Below, piece after piece: positions 52,769 through 61,148 of a stretch of 64,000 nucleotides of DNA. Below the pieces are notes generated by a model that worked only from the letters and a program-made list of their open reading frames with translations, was not told the DNA's origin and did not search any database. The translations under genes and the position numbers were made by a program. Each line of letters opens with the position of its first letter. The stretch's first letter is position 1. The stretch is from Bacteroidota bacterium. Lineage in GTDB: Bacteria > Bacteroidota > Bacteroidia > Bacteroidales > Dysgonomonadaceae. The stretch lies in contig JAEWGM010000017.1 in NCBI GenBank assembly GCA_023388315.1, positions 59,991 through 123,990 on the forward strand. The letters are read 5' to 3'.

Positions 52769-54199
52769 ATGAGACCTTACAAATTCAACACAAGCGGAAA
52801 AACGCGCACAGAACACGATCTGTTGGGAGACAAAGAAGTTCCCGTGGAAGCGCTTTTCGGTATTCAGACATTGCGCTGTATCGAAAACTTTGATATCAGC
52901 CGGCAATTACTTTCAGACTATCCCCATTTTATTAAAGCGCTGGGAATTGTGAAAATGGGCGCGATACTGGCCAACCACGAACTGGGGCTGGTGTCCGACG
53001 AAATAAAAGACGCTGTGGTGAAAGCCTGTCGCGAACTGATGGACGGACAGCACACCGAGCATTTCCCCATCGATTTAATTCAGGGCGGCGCCGGAACCAG
53101 CGTAAATATGAACGCCAATGAAGTGATCGCCAACCGCGCCCTCGAAATAATGGGAAAACAGCGTGGCGAATACCAATATTGCCACCCCAACGACCACATT
53201 AATATGGCGCAATCCACCAACGATGCCTACCCCACTGCCATGCATCTGGGTTTGTTTTTGTTGCACGAAGAAGTGAAAGCGGCGTTGGAGAAACTCATCG
53301 CGTCGTTGGAGAAAAAGGAAAAAGAATTCGACCACATCATTAAAATGGGGCGTACTCAGCTGCAGGACGCCGTTCCCATGACGCTGGGACAATCCTTCGG
53401 CGCATTTGCCGATGCCATGCGCAGCGAATTGAAACGGCTCAACCGCGTATCGGGTGAATACCTCGTCATCAATATGGGCGCAACCGCCATTGGCACGGGC
53501 ATTACCGCCGAACCGGAATATGCCGAAATTTGCACGCGCCATATCAAGGAAATTACCGGATGGGATATCACGCTGGCCGATAATTTGGTGGCCGCCACGC
53601 ACGACACTTCGTCTATGGTGGCTTATTCTTCATCGTTGAAAATGTTGGCATTGCGTTTATCCAAAACGTGTAACGATTTGCGCTTGATGGCATCCGGGCC
53701 GCGCGCGGGTCTTTCAGAAATTAATTTACCGCCCAAACAACCCGGTTCGTCCATTATGCCCGGAAAAGTGAACCCGGTGATTCCCGAGGTGGTTAACCAA
53801 GTGTGCTTTAAAGTCATCGGCAACGATTTAACCGTAACGATGGCATCGGAGGCGGCGCAACTCGAGCTAAACGTAATGGAACCCGTTCTCGTGCAAAGCA
53901 TTATCGAATCATGCACGTGGCTCACCCGCGCGTGCGACACGCTTCGCGTTGAGTGCATCGACGGCATTACCGCCAACGAAGACCATTGTAGATACGTAGT
54001 TGAGCACTCCATCGGAATTGTTACGGCCTTGAAACCGTTCATCGGCTACGCCAACTGCACCGAAATTGCCAAAGAAGCGCTACAAACCGGCGGAAGCGTA
54101 TATCAACTTGTTTTGGACAAAGAGCTTCTCACAAAAGAAGAATTGGACAAAATTTTAGACCCGAAACATATGACGCGTCCTTCAAAAACGAGCAAATAA
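52769..54199 (+). CDS. aspA: Aspartate ammonia-lyase
   Basis: A 476-residue member of the fumarase/aspartase superfamily. RTEHDLLGDKEVPVEALFGI at the N-terminus, QGGAGTSVNMNANEVIANRA, NDHINMAQSTNDAYPTAMH, GRTQLQDAVPMTLGQSFGAF and the signature GSSIMPGKVNPVIPEVV (catalytic loop Ser) are present. The ETRSxxG-free N-terminus and LFGIQTLRCIENF favour aspartase over fumarase. It converts aspartate to fumarate and ammonia, feeding fumarate respiration or succinate formation. It precedes the his leader but a promoter lies between. Confidence 0.92.
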   Translation: MRPYKFNTSGKTRTEHDLLGDKEVPVEALFGIQTLRCIENFDISRQLLSDYPHFIKALGIVKMGAILANHELGLVSDEIKDAVVKACRELMDGQHTEHFPIDLIQGGAGTSVNMNANEVIANRALEIMGKQRGEYQYCHPNDHINMAQSTNDAYPTAMHLGLFLLHEEVKAALEKLIASLEKKEKEFDHIIKMGRTQLQDAVPMTLGQSFGAFADAMRSELKRLNRVSGEYLVINMGATAIGTGITAEPEYAEICTRHIKEITGWDITLADNLVAATHDTSSMVAYSSSLKMLALRLSKTCNDLRLMASGPRAGLSEINLPPKQPGSSIMPGKVNPVIPEVVNQVCFKVIGNDLTVTMASEAAQLELNVMEPVLVQSIIESCTWLTRACDTLRVECIDGITANEDHCRYVVEHSIGIVTALKPFIGYANCTEIAKEALQTGGSVYQLVLDKELLTKEELDKILDPKHMTRPSKTSK

Positions 54200-54219
54200 A
54201 AAAATATTCTCAAAGAAAC

Positions 54220-54251
54220 TTGTTGATATAAAAATAATTTACTTATCTTTG
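54220..54251 (+). promoter_or_regulatory. his operon promoter, TTGTTG-N18-TATCTTTG
   Basis: TATCTTTG (54244-54251) has a TTG (54223-54225) 18 bases upstream. It places the transcript start near 54258, just before the leader peptide ATG at 54270. Confidence 0.65.
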
Positions 54252-54269
54252 TCGAATTAAAATAACAAA

Positions 54270-54326
54270 ATGAAAGCAATTTTACGCCATCATCATCATT
54301 TTCACACTTGCTATCAGGCGAGCTGA
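54270..54326 (+). CDS. hisL: his operon leader peptide (HHHHFH)
   Basis: An 18-residue peptide, MKAILRHHHHFHTCYQAS, ending in TGA at 54324-54326. Four CAT codons in a row (54288-54299) and a CAC (54303-54305) give five His in six residues. A promoter lies just upstream, and a terminator hairpin follows 40 bases after its stop. This is the classic arrangement of ribosome-mediated attenuation: lack of charged tRNA-His stalls the ribosome in the His run. Chance occurrence of such a run exactly in the his leader is very unlikely. Confidence 0.93.
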   Translation: MKAILRHHHHFHTCYQAS

Positions 54327-54395
54327 AATAGATATGTGCCCACGTAAAAAGTAATATATTTATAAACCCGTCTGATGATTTCAGGCGGGTTTTTT
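54314..54395 (+). promoter_or_regulatory. his attenuator: antiterminator segment and intrinsic terminator
   Basis: Terminator: ACCCGTCTGA (54366-54375) pairs over 10 bp (one G-U) with TCAGGCGGGT (54381-54390), loop TGATT, followed by a T run. Antiterminator: TCAGGCG at 54314-54320, inside the leader peptide just after the His codons, equals the 3' arm of the terminator and can pair with its 5' arm (CGTCTGA). A ribosome stalled at His codons leaves this segment free; one that reaches the stop codon covers it, so the terminator forms. Confidence 0.85.
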
Positions 54396-54421
54396 GTTTC
54401 AGAAAAAACGATTTATCAACA

Positions 54422-55279
54422 ATGACAAAATTAAAAGTAGCCATCCAAAAAAGCGGCAGGTTGAGCGAGAAATCACTCGCGTTGCTTAGCGAATGTGGCA
54501 TAAAAATATCCAATGGCGGCCGCAAATTGAAAACCGAAGCCAAAAATTTCCCGATGGAAATTCTTTTCCTTCGCGACGATGATATTCCGCAATATGTGGA
54601 ACAAGGCGTTGCCGATATCGGCATTTTGGGACAAAATGAGGTGTGGGAAAAAGAAAAGGAGGTGGATGAAATTGAAAAGCTCGGCTTTGGCAACTGCCGT
54701 CTTTCCCTCGCTATTCCCAAAGACGAAGAATACACGGGCTTGGATTATTTCAACGGCAAAAGCATCGCTACAAGCTACCCCAAAGTGCTCGACAAATTCT
54801 TTTCGGTAAAAGGAATTGATGTAAAGATTGAAGAACTGGGCGGCAGCGTAGAAATTGCCACGGGAATTGGGTTGGCCGATGCCATTTTCGATATCGTAAG
54901 CACCGGTAGCACACTCATTATGAATGGATTGAAAGAAGTGGAAGCCATCATTAAAAGTGAAGCCGTTTTAATTGCCAACAAAAACCTGAACGAAGAAAAA
55001 CAAGCGTTGCTCGATAAATTACTGTTCCGCATTCGCGCTTATAAACGCGGTATAGGCAGCAAATATATTGTAATGAACGCGCCCAACGCATCCATCCCCC
55101 AAATCTGTTCCATTTTGCCGGGAATGAAATCGCCAAGCATTCTTCCGCTTGCCGAAGAAGGTTGGAGCAGCGTGCATTCCGTGGTGCAGGAAGACCAGTT
55201 TTGGGATGTGATTGACGCGCTTAAAGACGTGCAGGCGCAGGGAATTTTAGTGATGAATATTGAAAAAATGATTCTTTGA
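54422..55279 (+). CDS. hisG: ATP phosphoribosyltransferase, long form
   Basis: A 285-residue HisG_L with the C-terminal regulatory domain, so it needs no HisZ partner. LKVAIQKSGRLSEKSLALLS at the start, LFLRDDDIPQYVEQGVADIG, IATSYPKVLDKFF, the PRPP-binding stretch EIATGIGLADAIFDIVSTGS, and a C-terminal ACT-like part (about 210-285, YIVMNAPNASIPQICSILPG) that in relatives binds histidine for feedback inhibition. It catalyses the first step, ATP plus PRPP to phosphoribosyl-ATP. It lies directly behind the attenuator, 27 bases after the terminator. Confidence 0.96.
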   Translation: MTKLKVAIQKSGRLSEKSLALLSECGIKISNGGRKLKTEAKNFPMEILFLRDDDIPQYVEQGVADIGILGQNEVWEKEKEVDEIEKLGFGNCRLSLAIPKDEEYTGLDYFNGKSIATSYPKVLDKFFSVKGIDVKIEELGGSVEIATGIGLADAIFDIVSTGSTLIMNGLKEVEAIIKSEAVLIANKNLNEEKQALLDKLLFRIRAYKRGIGSKYIVMNAPNASIPQICSILPGMKSPSILPLAEEGWSSVHSVVQEDQFWDVIDALKDVQAQGILVMNIEKMIL

Positions 55280-55342
55280 TATGCTACCGTGCAAATCTCG
55301 TAACGTAGCTGAAACACAAATAATTACAAAATTGTGAAGCGA

Positions 55343-56671
55343 ATGAAAACAATAAACAACCCGTCCCCATCCAAATGGGAAAAATTGACGGAACGCCCAA
55401 TGATAAAGCAACAAAAGTTGATGAAAACCGTGGAGAAAATGTTCTACGACATTCATCGAAAAGGCGATAAAGCTGTACTGCACTACGGGCAAAAGTTCGA
55501 TTTTCCGGAACAAGAGTCGCTATTGGTGGATAAAGAAATCATCGATGCCGCGTCAGAGCAACTATCGGAACAGCTAAAACAAGCTATTGATTTGGCACGT
55601 CGAAACATAGAATCGTTTCATTTATCGCAACAGGAAGAAATAAATAAAACAGAAACTGCTCCCGGTGTGGTCTGCTGGCGCGAATCGCGGCCCATTGAAC
55701 GGGTGGGAATTTACGTTCCCGGCGGCTCGGCCCCACTTTTTTCCACCGTTTTAATGTTGGCTGTTCCGGCAAAAATTGCGGGATGCCGTGAAATTGTGTT
55801 GTGCACGCCGCCCGATAAAAACGGAAGCATTCATCCCGCCATTTTATACACGGCAAACGTAGTGGGTATCACAAAAATTGTGGCTGCGGGCGGAATTCAA
55901 GCGATTGGCGCTATGACATTCGGCACCGAAAGTATTCCCAAGGTGGACAAAATCTTCGGCCCCGGCAACCAATATGTGATGGCGGCAAAGCGCTCGGCAC
56001 AATATTATGGCGTTGCCATTGATATGCCCGCCGGGCCAAGCGAGGTGTTGGTCATTGCAGATGAAACGTGCAACCCAGCCTTTGTGGCGGCCGATTTGCT
56101 TTCGCAAGCGGAGCATGGGACCGATAGCCAAGTATTTTTACTTTCCAATAACAGGCAGGTTATCAAAGAGGTAAACAAAGAAATTGACTCTCAATTGGAA
56201 GCCTTGCCACGCAAAGACATTGCCGTGCAAGCGCTCAAAAACAGTCGGGCGGTTTACTTTAAAAACTTGGACGACTGCATCGCTTTCAGTAATGAATATG
56301 CGCCGGAACACTTGATTCTAGCAGTGGAAAATCCGGTGCTTGTAAGCCGAAAAGTGATAAACGCGGGTTCCGTTTTTCTCGGGAATTACAGTTGTGAAAG
56401 CCTCGGAGATTACGCGAGCGGACCTAACCACACATTGCCCACAAGTGGTTATGCAAAAGCATACAGCGGCGTTTCGCTGGATAGTTTTGTGAAGAAAATC
56501 ACCTTCCAGCAAGTGTCTGCTGAAGGCGTGTGCGCCATTGGCCCCGCAGTGGAAGTAATGGCTGAGGCCGAACAACTTTTCGCCCACAAAAACGCGGTAA
56601 CGTTGCGGCTAAAGGAAGTGAACGCAAAATTACCTGATTCGGATTTTAAAGCTATCGGTACACAACTATGA
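55343..56671 (+). CDS. hisD: Histidinol dehydrogenase
   Basis: A 442-residue HisD. Signatures include RVGIYVPGGSAPLFSTVLML, VVGITKIVAAGGIQAIGAMT, VDKIFGPGNQYVMAAKRSAQ, IDMPAGPSEVLVIADETCNP, DLLSQAEHGTDSQVFLLS and the catalytic Glu-His in NEYAPEHLIL. It oxidises histidinol to histidine in two NAD+-dependent steps, the last of the pathway. The ATG at 55343 is preferred to a GTG three codons earlier. It overlaps hisC by four bases (ATGA). Confidence 0.96.
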   Translation: MKTINNPSPSKWEKLTERPMIKQQKLMKTVEKMFYDIHRKGDKAVLHYGQKFDFPEQESLLVDKEIIDAASEQLSEQLKQAIDLARRNIESFHLSQQEEINKTETAPGVVCWRESRPIERVGIYVPGGSAPLFSTVLMLAVPAKIAGCREIVLCTPPDKNGSIHPAILYTANVVGITKIVAAGGIQAIGAMTFGTESIPKVDKIFGPGNQYVMAAKRSAQYYGVAIDMPAGPSEVLVIADETCNPAFVAADLLSQAEHGTDSQVFLLSNNRQVIKEVNKEIDSQLEALPRKDIAVQALKNSRAVYFKNLDDCIAFSNEYAPEHLILAVENPVLVSRKVINAGSVFLGNYSCESLGDYASGPNHTLPTSGYAKAYSGVSLDSFVKKITFQQVSAEGVCAIGPAVEVMAEAEQLFAHKNAVTLRLKEVNAKLPDSDFKAIGTQL

Positions 56672-57702
56672 AACAGTTTAACTTACAAGGCCTTGTCCGC
56701 CCAAATATTTGGAATTTACAACCCTATTCCAGCGCTCGTGACGAGTTTCAGGGTACCGAAGGCGTTTTCCTCGATGCGAACGAAAACCCTTACGGCAAGT
56801 TCAACCGTTATCCCGATCCGCACCAAAAATCGCTGAAAGCCGCATTGTCAGAATTAAAAGGCATTCCTACGGAAAATATCTTTATCGGCAACGGCAGCGA
56901 TGAGGTAATCGATTTGATTTATAGAGTTTTTGCCAATCCGGTAAAAGACAGCGTATTGATTTGTCCGCCCACGTACGGAATGTACGAAGTATCGGCCAAT
57001 ATCAACGATGTGAGCATTGTTCGCGTACCGCTCTTAAATGATTTTCAATTAAATACGGATGCCGTATTAGACAAAACAAACAAAAACCCCGACATCAAAA
57101 TTATTTTCGTATGCTCACCCAACAATCCAACCGGCAATCGGTTGCGAGACATTGAAAAACTGCTGGAAAATTTTCATGGAATTGTCGCGTTAGACGAAGC
57201 GTATATCGATTTTCGTTCCGACCAAACTTTTCTGCCGAAAATTCAAAGCTATCCAAACCTCATTGTAATTCAAACATTTAGTAAAGCGTGGGCACTGGCC
57301 GGCGCCCGCGTGGGTGTGGCTTATGCGCAGGCGGAAATTATTTCGTTGTTCAATAAAGTAAAGCCACCATACAACGTGAGCGAACCCAATCAAAAAGCCG
57401 CTTTAAAAGCGCTCTTGGGCAAAAATAAAACATTCGACCGCGTTGGGAAAATAATGAATGAGAAGGAGTTTTTAATCGGAGAATTGGAAAAACTGCCTGT
57501 GGTGAAAAAGATTTATCCTTCAGACGCCAATTTTTTATTGGTGGAGGTCTCCGATGCTAACTCCATTTATAATCAATTAATTGACAAAAAAATAATTACC
57601 CGAAACCGCCATACACAAATTGAAAACTGCATCCGAATTACTGTTGGCACGTACAACGAAAACCGGTTGCTCCTTTCGGAACTAAAAAACATTTCTGTAT
57701 GA
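56668..57702 (+). CDS. hisC: Histidinol-phosphate aminotransferase
   Basis: A 344-residue class I/II aminotransferase with NGSDEVIDLIYRVF, CPPTYGMYEVSANINDVSIV, FVCSPNNPTGNRLRDIEKLL, VALDEAYIDFRSDQ and the PLP-lysine in IQTFSKAWALAGARVGVAYA (Lys near residue 211). It makes histidinol phosphate from imidazole acetol phosphate and glutamate. It overlaps both hisD and hisB by four bases, so translation is coupled across the three genes. Confidence 0.95.
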   Translation: MKQFNLQGLVRPNIWNLQPYSSARDEFQGTEGVFLDANENPYGKFNRYPDPHQKSLKAALSELKGIPTENIFIGNGSDEVIDLIYRVFANPVKDSVLICPPTYGMYEVSANINDVSIVRVPLLNDFQLNTDAVLDKTNKNPDIKIIFVCSPNNPTGNRLRDIEKLLENFHGIVALDEAYIDFRSDQTFLPKIQSYPNLIVIQTFSKAWALAGARVGVAYAQAEIISLFNKVKPPYNVSEPNQKAALKALLGKNKTFDRVGKIMNEKEFLIGELEKLPVVKKIYPSDANFLLVEVSDANSIYNQLIDKKIITRNRHTQIENCIRITVGTYNENRLLLSELKNISV

Positions 57703-58787
57703 AAAAAGTATTATTTATCGACCGCGACGGAACACTCATCATAGAACCCGAAGATGAACAAATAGACAGCCTCGAAAAATTGGAGTTTTATCCAAAAGTT
57801 TTCCAGTCTTTGTCGCGTATCGCGAATGAATTGGAATACGAGTTGGTGATGGTCACCAATCAGGACGGGCTGGGCACCGCATCGTTTCCCGAAGAAACAT
57901 TTTGGCCCGTGCAAAACAAAATCACAAAAGCGTTTGAAAACGAAGGGGTAACCTTCAGAGAAATATTGATAGACAAGTCATTTCCACACGAAAACCTTCC
58001 TACCAGAAAACCGGGCACGGCCATGCTCACGCATTATATAAAAGGCAACTTCGATTTGGAAAATTCTTTTGTGATTGGCGACCGATCAACAGATGTTCAA
58101 TTAGCTGATAATTTAGAGTGTAAGTCAATTTTAATAAGCAAAACTTCACATCCCGAGGCCACACTTTACACCACGGATTGGGATGAAATTTATCGCTTTT
58201 TAAAGGCCGAACCGCGCAAAGGGAAAGTGAGCCGAGCCACATCTGAAACCGATATTTTTGTGGAAGTAAATTTAGATGGAACGGGCAAAAGCGACATCCA
58301 CACCGGATTGGGATTTTTTGACCATATGCTGGAACAAATTTCGCGGCACGGAAACATCGATGTAACCGTTCGCGCAACGGGCGATTTACATATCGACGAG
58401 CACCACACCATTGAAGACGTGGGAATCGCGCTGGGAAGTTGCTTTTTGCAGGCACTGGGCCAAAAAAAAGGAATCCGTCGATACGGATTTACCCTGCCGA
58501 TGGACGACTGCCTGGCGCAGGTTGCCATCGATTTTGGCGGACGCCCGTGGTTGGTTTGGGACGTGGATTTTAAGCGCGAAAAAATCGGCGATATGCCCAC
58601 AGAAATGGTGATGCACTTTTTTAAATCGTTTAGCGATAACGCGAAGTGCAACCTCAATATCAAAGCCGAAGGCGAGAACGAACACCACAAAGTGGAAGCC
58701 ATTTTTAAAGCGTTTGCCAAAGCCATAGAAATGGCGAAGGAACGAGGCGAAAACAAGGGGATTCCCAGTACGAAAGGGGTGATTTGA
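57699..58787 (+). CDS. hisB: Bifunctional histidinol-phosphatase / imidazoleglycerol-phosphate dehydratase
   Basis: A 362-residue fusion. The HAD phosphatase (about 1-165) begins VLFIDRDGTLIIEPEDEQ with the Asp nucleophile and has LVMVTNQDGLGT and FVIGDRSTDVQLADNL; the dehydratase (about 175-362) has LGFFDHMLEQISRHG, HIDEHHTIEDVGIALGSCF, RRYGF-type RYGFTLPMDDCLAQVAIDF and the metal-binding EGENEHHKVEAIFKAFAKA. It supplies steps six and eight. Downstream, where hisH normally follows, there is only a 101-base gap before hisA. Confidence 0.96.
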   Translation: MKKVLFIDRDGTLIIEPEDEQIDSLEKLEFYPKVFQSLSRIANELEYELVMVTNQDGLGTASFPEETFWPVQNKITKAFENEGVTFREILIDKSFPHENLPTRKPGTAMLTHYIKGNFDLENSFVIGDRSTDVQLADNLECKSILISKTSHPEATLYTTDWDEIYRFLKAEPRKGKVSRATSETDIFVEVNLDGTGKSDIHTGLGFFDHMLEQISRHGNIDVTVRATGDLHIDEHHTIEDVGIALGSCFLQALGQKKGIRRYGFTLPMDDCLAQVAIDFGGRPWLVWDVDFKREKIGDMPTEMVMHFFKSFSDNAKCNLNIKAEGENEHHKVEAIFKAFAKAIEMAKERGENKGIPSTKGVI

Positions 58788-58888
58788 TTCGATGGTTATT
58801 GATAGTTATTCAGTAGTTAGTAGGTTGTTAGTCGGTAGTTATTCAGTGGTTATTCAGTGGTTAAAAGAGCATACTAAAACATAAAGCA
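58788..58888 (+). other. hisB-hisA gap without hisH, filled by short degenerate repeats
   Basis: The 101 bases hold no reading frame. Most is built from related units: GTTATT, TAGTTATTCAGTAGTTAG, and two exact copies of the 11-mer TTATTCAGTGG (58839-58849 and 58850-58860). In most Bacteroidota hisH lies here. No fragment of a glutamine amidotransferase is visible in any frame. Confidence 0.75.
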
Positions 58889-59617
58889 ATGAGAATTATT
58901 CCAGCCATAGATATTATAGATGGTAAGTGTGTACGCCTCACCAAAGGCGATTATACCACGCAAAAAACATACAACGAAAACCCATTGGAGGTGGCGAAAG
59001 AATTTGAAGCGAACGGCATTCAATACCTTCACTTGGTGGATTTGGACGGTGCGCGGTCGAAGCACATCGTGAATCACGAAGTTTTACACGAAATCACTTC
59101 TAAAACCTCTCTCACGGTGGATTTTGGCGGTGGCATCAAGTCCGATGACGATGTGCGCATCGCATTCGAGAACGGCGCCGCGCAAATTACCGGAGGAAGC
59201 ATCGCCGTGCAACAACCGGAAACGTTTTTACGCTGGTTATCAACCTATGGCAACGAACGAATTATCTTGGGTGCCGACAGCCACAACCGCAAAATAGCCA
59301 CAAATGGCTGGCAGCAACAATCGGAACTTGATGTGTTGGATTTCATAACCCGGTATTCACAATTGGGCATCCAATACGTTATTTGCACCGATATTTCGAA
59401 AGACGGAATGCTGCAAGGCACTTCCAATGAACTTTACAGCGAAATATTGCAAAAAACCAAGGTGAAACTCATCGCAAGCGGCGGCGTTTCGTCAATAGAT
59501 GACGTGGTGGCGTTGAAACAATTGGGGTGCGAAGGCGCCATCATCGGCAAAGCCATTTACGAAGGAAAAATACAACTAAAAGAGTTACGCCCATTCATTG
59601 ATAACACAATCGAATGA
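58889..59617 (+). CDS. hisA: ProFAR isomerase HisA
   Basis: A 242-residue TIM barrel. RIIPAIDIIDGKCVRLTKGD with the catalytic Asp at residue 8, LHLVDLDGARSKHIVNH, VDFGGGIKSDDDVRIAFENG, ILGADSHNRKIATNGWQ, VICTDISKDGMLQGTSNELY with the second Asp, and LIASGGVSSIDDVVALKQLG. It isomerises ProFAR to PRFAR. It starts 101 bases after hisB and so may be translated independently of it, unlike the tightly coupled hisD-C-B. Confidence 0.96.
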   Translation: MRIIPAIDIIDGKCVRLTKGDYTTQKTYNENPLEVAKEFEANGIQYLHLVDLDGARSKHIVNHEVLHEITSKTSLTVDFGGGIKSDDDVRIAFENGAAQITGGSIAVQQPETFLRWLSTYGNERIILGADSHNRKIATNGWQQQSELDVLDFITRYSQLGIQYVICTDISKDGMLQGTSNELYSEILQKTKVKLIASGGVSSIDDVVALKQLGCEGAIIGKAIYEGKIQLKELRPFIDNTIE

Positions 59618-59659
59618 CTGCGAAAAATCAACATAACAAACTAAAAAACAAGATATTAT

Positions 59660-60415
59660 ATGCTTAAAAAAAGAATCATTGCCTGCTTAGATATAAAAGA
59701 CGGGCGCACCGTGAAAGGTGTTAATTTTGTAGGGCTTCGCGATGCCGGCGACGCCGTGGAACTCGCCAAACGATACGTGCAAGAAGGCGCTGACGAACTG
59801 GTTTTTCTCGATATAAACGCTACCGTGGAAAAACGCAAAAACCTGACAACGTTAGTCGAAAAAGTGGCACGCGAAATTAACATTCCCTTTACCGTGGGCG
59901 GCGGTATCAACTCCGTGGAAGACGCGCGCGCCGTTATAGAAGCGGGTGCCGATAAAGTGAGCGTGAGCACGGCCGCCGTAAATCGGCCTGAACTTATTTC
60001 GGAACTCGCCGCAGAATTTGGCAGTCAGCGCGTGGTAGCCGCCATTGACACCCAGTTGGAAGCCGATGGTTGGAAAGTGTACACCCACGGCGGGCGAACG
60101 CCCACAAAACTTCTCACGGTTGATTGGGCAAAGGAAACCGAACGCCGTGGCGCGGGCGAAATTTTGCTCACATCCATGAACCACGACGGTACCAAAAATG
60201 GCTTCGCCATTGATATTACCGCCGCCGTTTGCGATGCCGTAAATATTCCCGTTACCGCATCGGGCGGCGCCGGCACAATGCAACATTTTGCCGATGTTTT
60301 TCAACAAACAAAGGCCGCGGCGGCATTAGGAGCAAGCGTTTTCCATTTTGGAGAAGTTTCCATTCCGAAATTAAAAACGTTTTTAAAAGAACAGAATATT
60401 GAAGTTGAGAGTTGA
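59660..60415 (+). CDS. hisF: Imidazole glycerol phosphate synthase, cyclase subunit HisF
   Basis: A 251-residue HisF. Catalytic Asp11 in IIACLDIKDGRTVKG, the VNFVGLRDAGDAVELAKRY segment, VGGGINSVEDARAVIEAGAD, KVSVSTAAV, the second catalytic Asp in VVAAIDTQLEADGW, HGGRTPTKL and VTASGGAGTMQHF are all intact. HisF closes the imidazole ring using ammonia normally piped from HisH. With no hisH in the operon it must use a HisH encoded elsewhere or free ammonia. Its last codons (VES) merge into an 8-bp repeat array. Confidence 0.96.
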   Translation: MLKKRIIACLDIKDGRTVKGVNFVGLRDAGDAVELAKRYVQEGADELVFLDINATVEKRKNLTTLVEKVAREINIPFTVGGGINSVEDARAVIEAGADKVSVSTAAVNRPELISELAAEFGSQRVVAAIDTQLEADGWKVYTHGGRTPTKLLTVDWAKETERRGAGEILLTSMNHDGTKNGFAIDITAAVCDAVNIPVTASGGAGTMQHFADVFQQTKAAAALGASVFHFGEVSIPKLKTFLKEQNIEVES

Positions 60416-60416
60416 G

Positions 60417-60470
60417 AAGTCAAGAAATCAAGAAATCAAGAAGTCAAGAAGTCAAGAAGTCAAGAAGTGA
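60417..60470 (+). repeat. Tandem array of an 8-bp unit, AARTCAAG, between hisF and hisIE
   Basis: Six full units (AAGTCAAG or AAATCAAG) at 60417-60464 and a partial one to 60470, starting two bases after the hisF stop. Such arrays change length by slippage; the unit is not a multiple of three, but no coding frame crosses it. Confidence 0.85.
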
Positions 60471-60496
60471 TTCCGGTTCTATTAATCTATAAAAAT

Positions 60497-61084
60497 ATGT
60501 CATTGAAATTTGAAAAATTATCCGGGTTGATTCCGGCCATCATTCAGCACACCAACACATTACAAGTGATGATGTTGGGATATATGAACGAAGAAGCGTT
60601 GCAAAAAACCCGCGCCGAAGGCAAAGTTACGTTTTTCAGCCGCAGTCAAAACCGATTGTGGACGAAGGGTGAAACATCGGGGAATTACCTTATCGTGAGC
60701 GAAATATTGGAAGATTGCGACAACGATACCTTACTGATAAAAGCCCTTCCGCAAGGGCCCACGTGCCACACGGGCGCCACCTCGTGCTTTGCCGAAGAAA
60801 CGCCAAAAGGTTTTCTTTATGAACTGGAAAAAGTGATTGAACAACGCATCGCGAATAAAAACGAAGGTTCTTATACAAGCAAATTGTTTAACAGCGGCGT
60901 AAATAAGGTTTCGCAAAAAGTGGGCGAAGAAGCCGTGGAATTGGTTATTGAAGCAATGGACAATAACACGGAGTTGTTTAAAAACGAAGCGGCCGACCTA
61001 CTCTATCACTTCCTTATTCTTTTGAAAACAAAGGAATTGAAATTGGAAGATATTGAGCAAGTGTTAAAGGAAAGACATCGATAG
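60497..61084 (+). CDS. hisIE: Bifunctional PR-AMP cyclohydrolase / PR-ATP pyrophosphatase
   Basis: A 195-residue fusion. The HisI part (about 1-110) has LQVMMLGYMNEEALQKTRAE, VTFFSRSQNRLWTKGETSGN and the zinc/metal site CDNDTLLIKALPQGPTCHTG; the HisE part (about 112-195) has LEKVIEQRIANKNEGSYTSK, KVGEEAVELVIEAMDNN and EAADLLYHFLILL. It performs steps two and three. The ATG at 60497 is preferred since a longer frame starts in the repeat-derived spacer. It closes the his operon. Confidence 0.96.
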   Translation: MSLKFEKLSGLIPAIIQHTNTLQVMMLGYMNEEALQKTRAEGKVTFFSRSQNRLWTKGETSGNYLIVSEILEDCDNDTLLIKALPQGPTCHTGATSCFAEETPKGFLYELEKVIEQRIANKNEGSYTSKLFNSGVNKVSQKVGEEAVELVIEAMDNNTELFKNEAADLLYHFLILLKTKELKLEDIEQVLKERHR

Positions 61085-61148
61085 TTCTGGGTTCAGAGTT
61101 CAATGTTCTGGGTTTAGTGTTCAGGGTTTAATTTTCAATGTTTTGCTG

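Noticed and set aside
58788..58888. Remnant of hisH between hisB and hisA
   Set aside because: The gap is too short and repeat-derived; no frame shows the GMG.Q or catalytic Cys segments of HisH.
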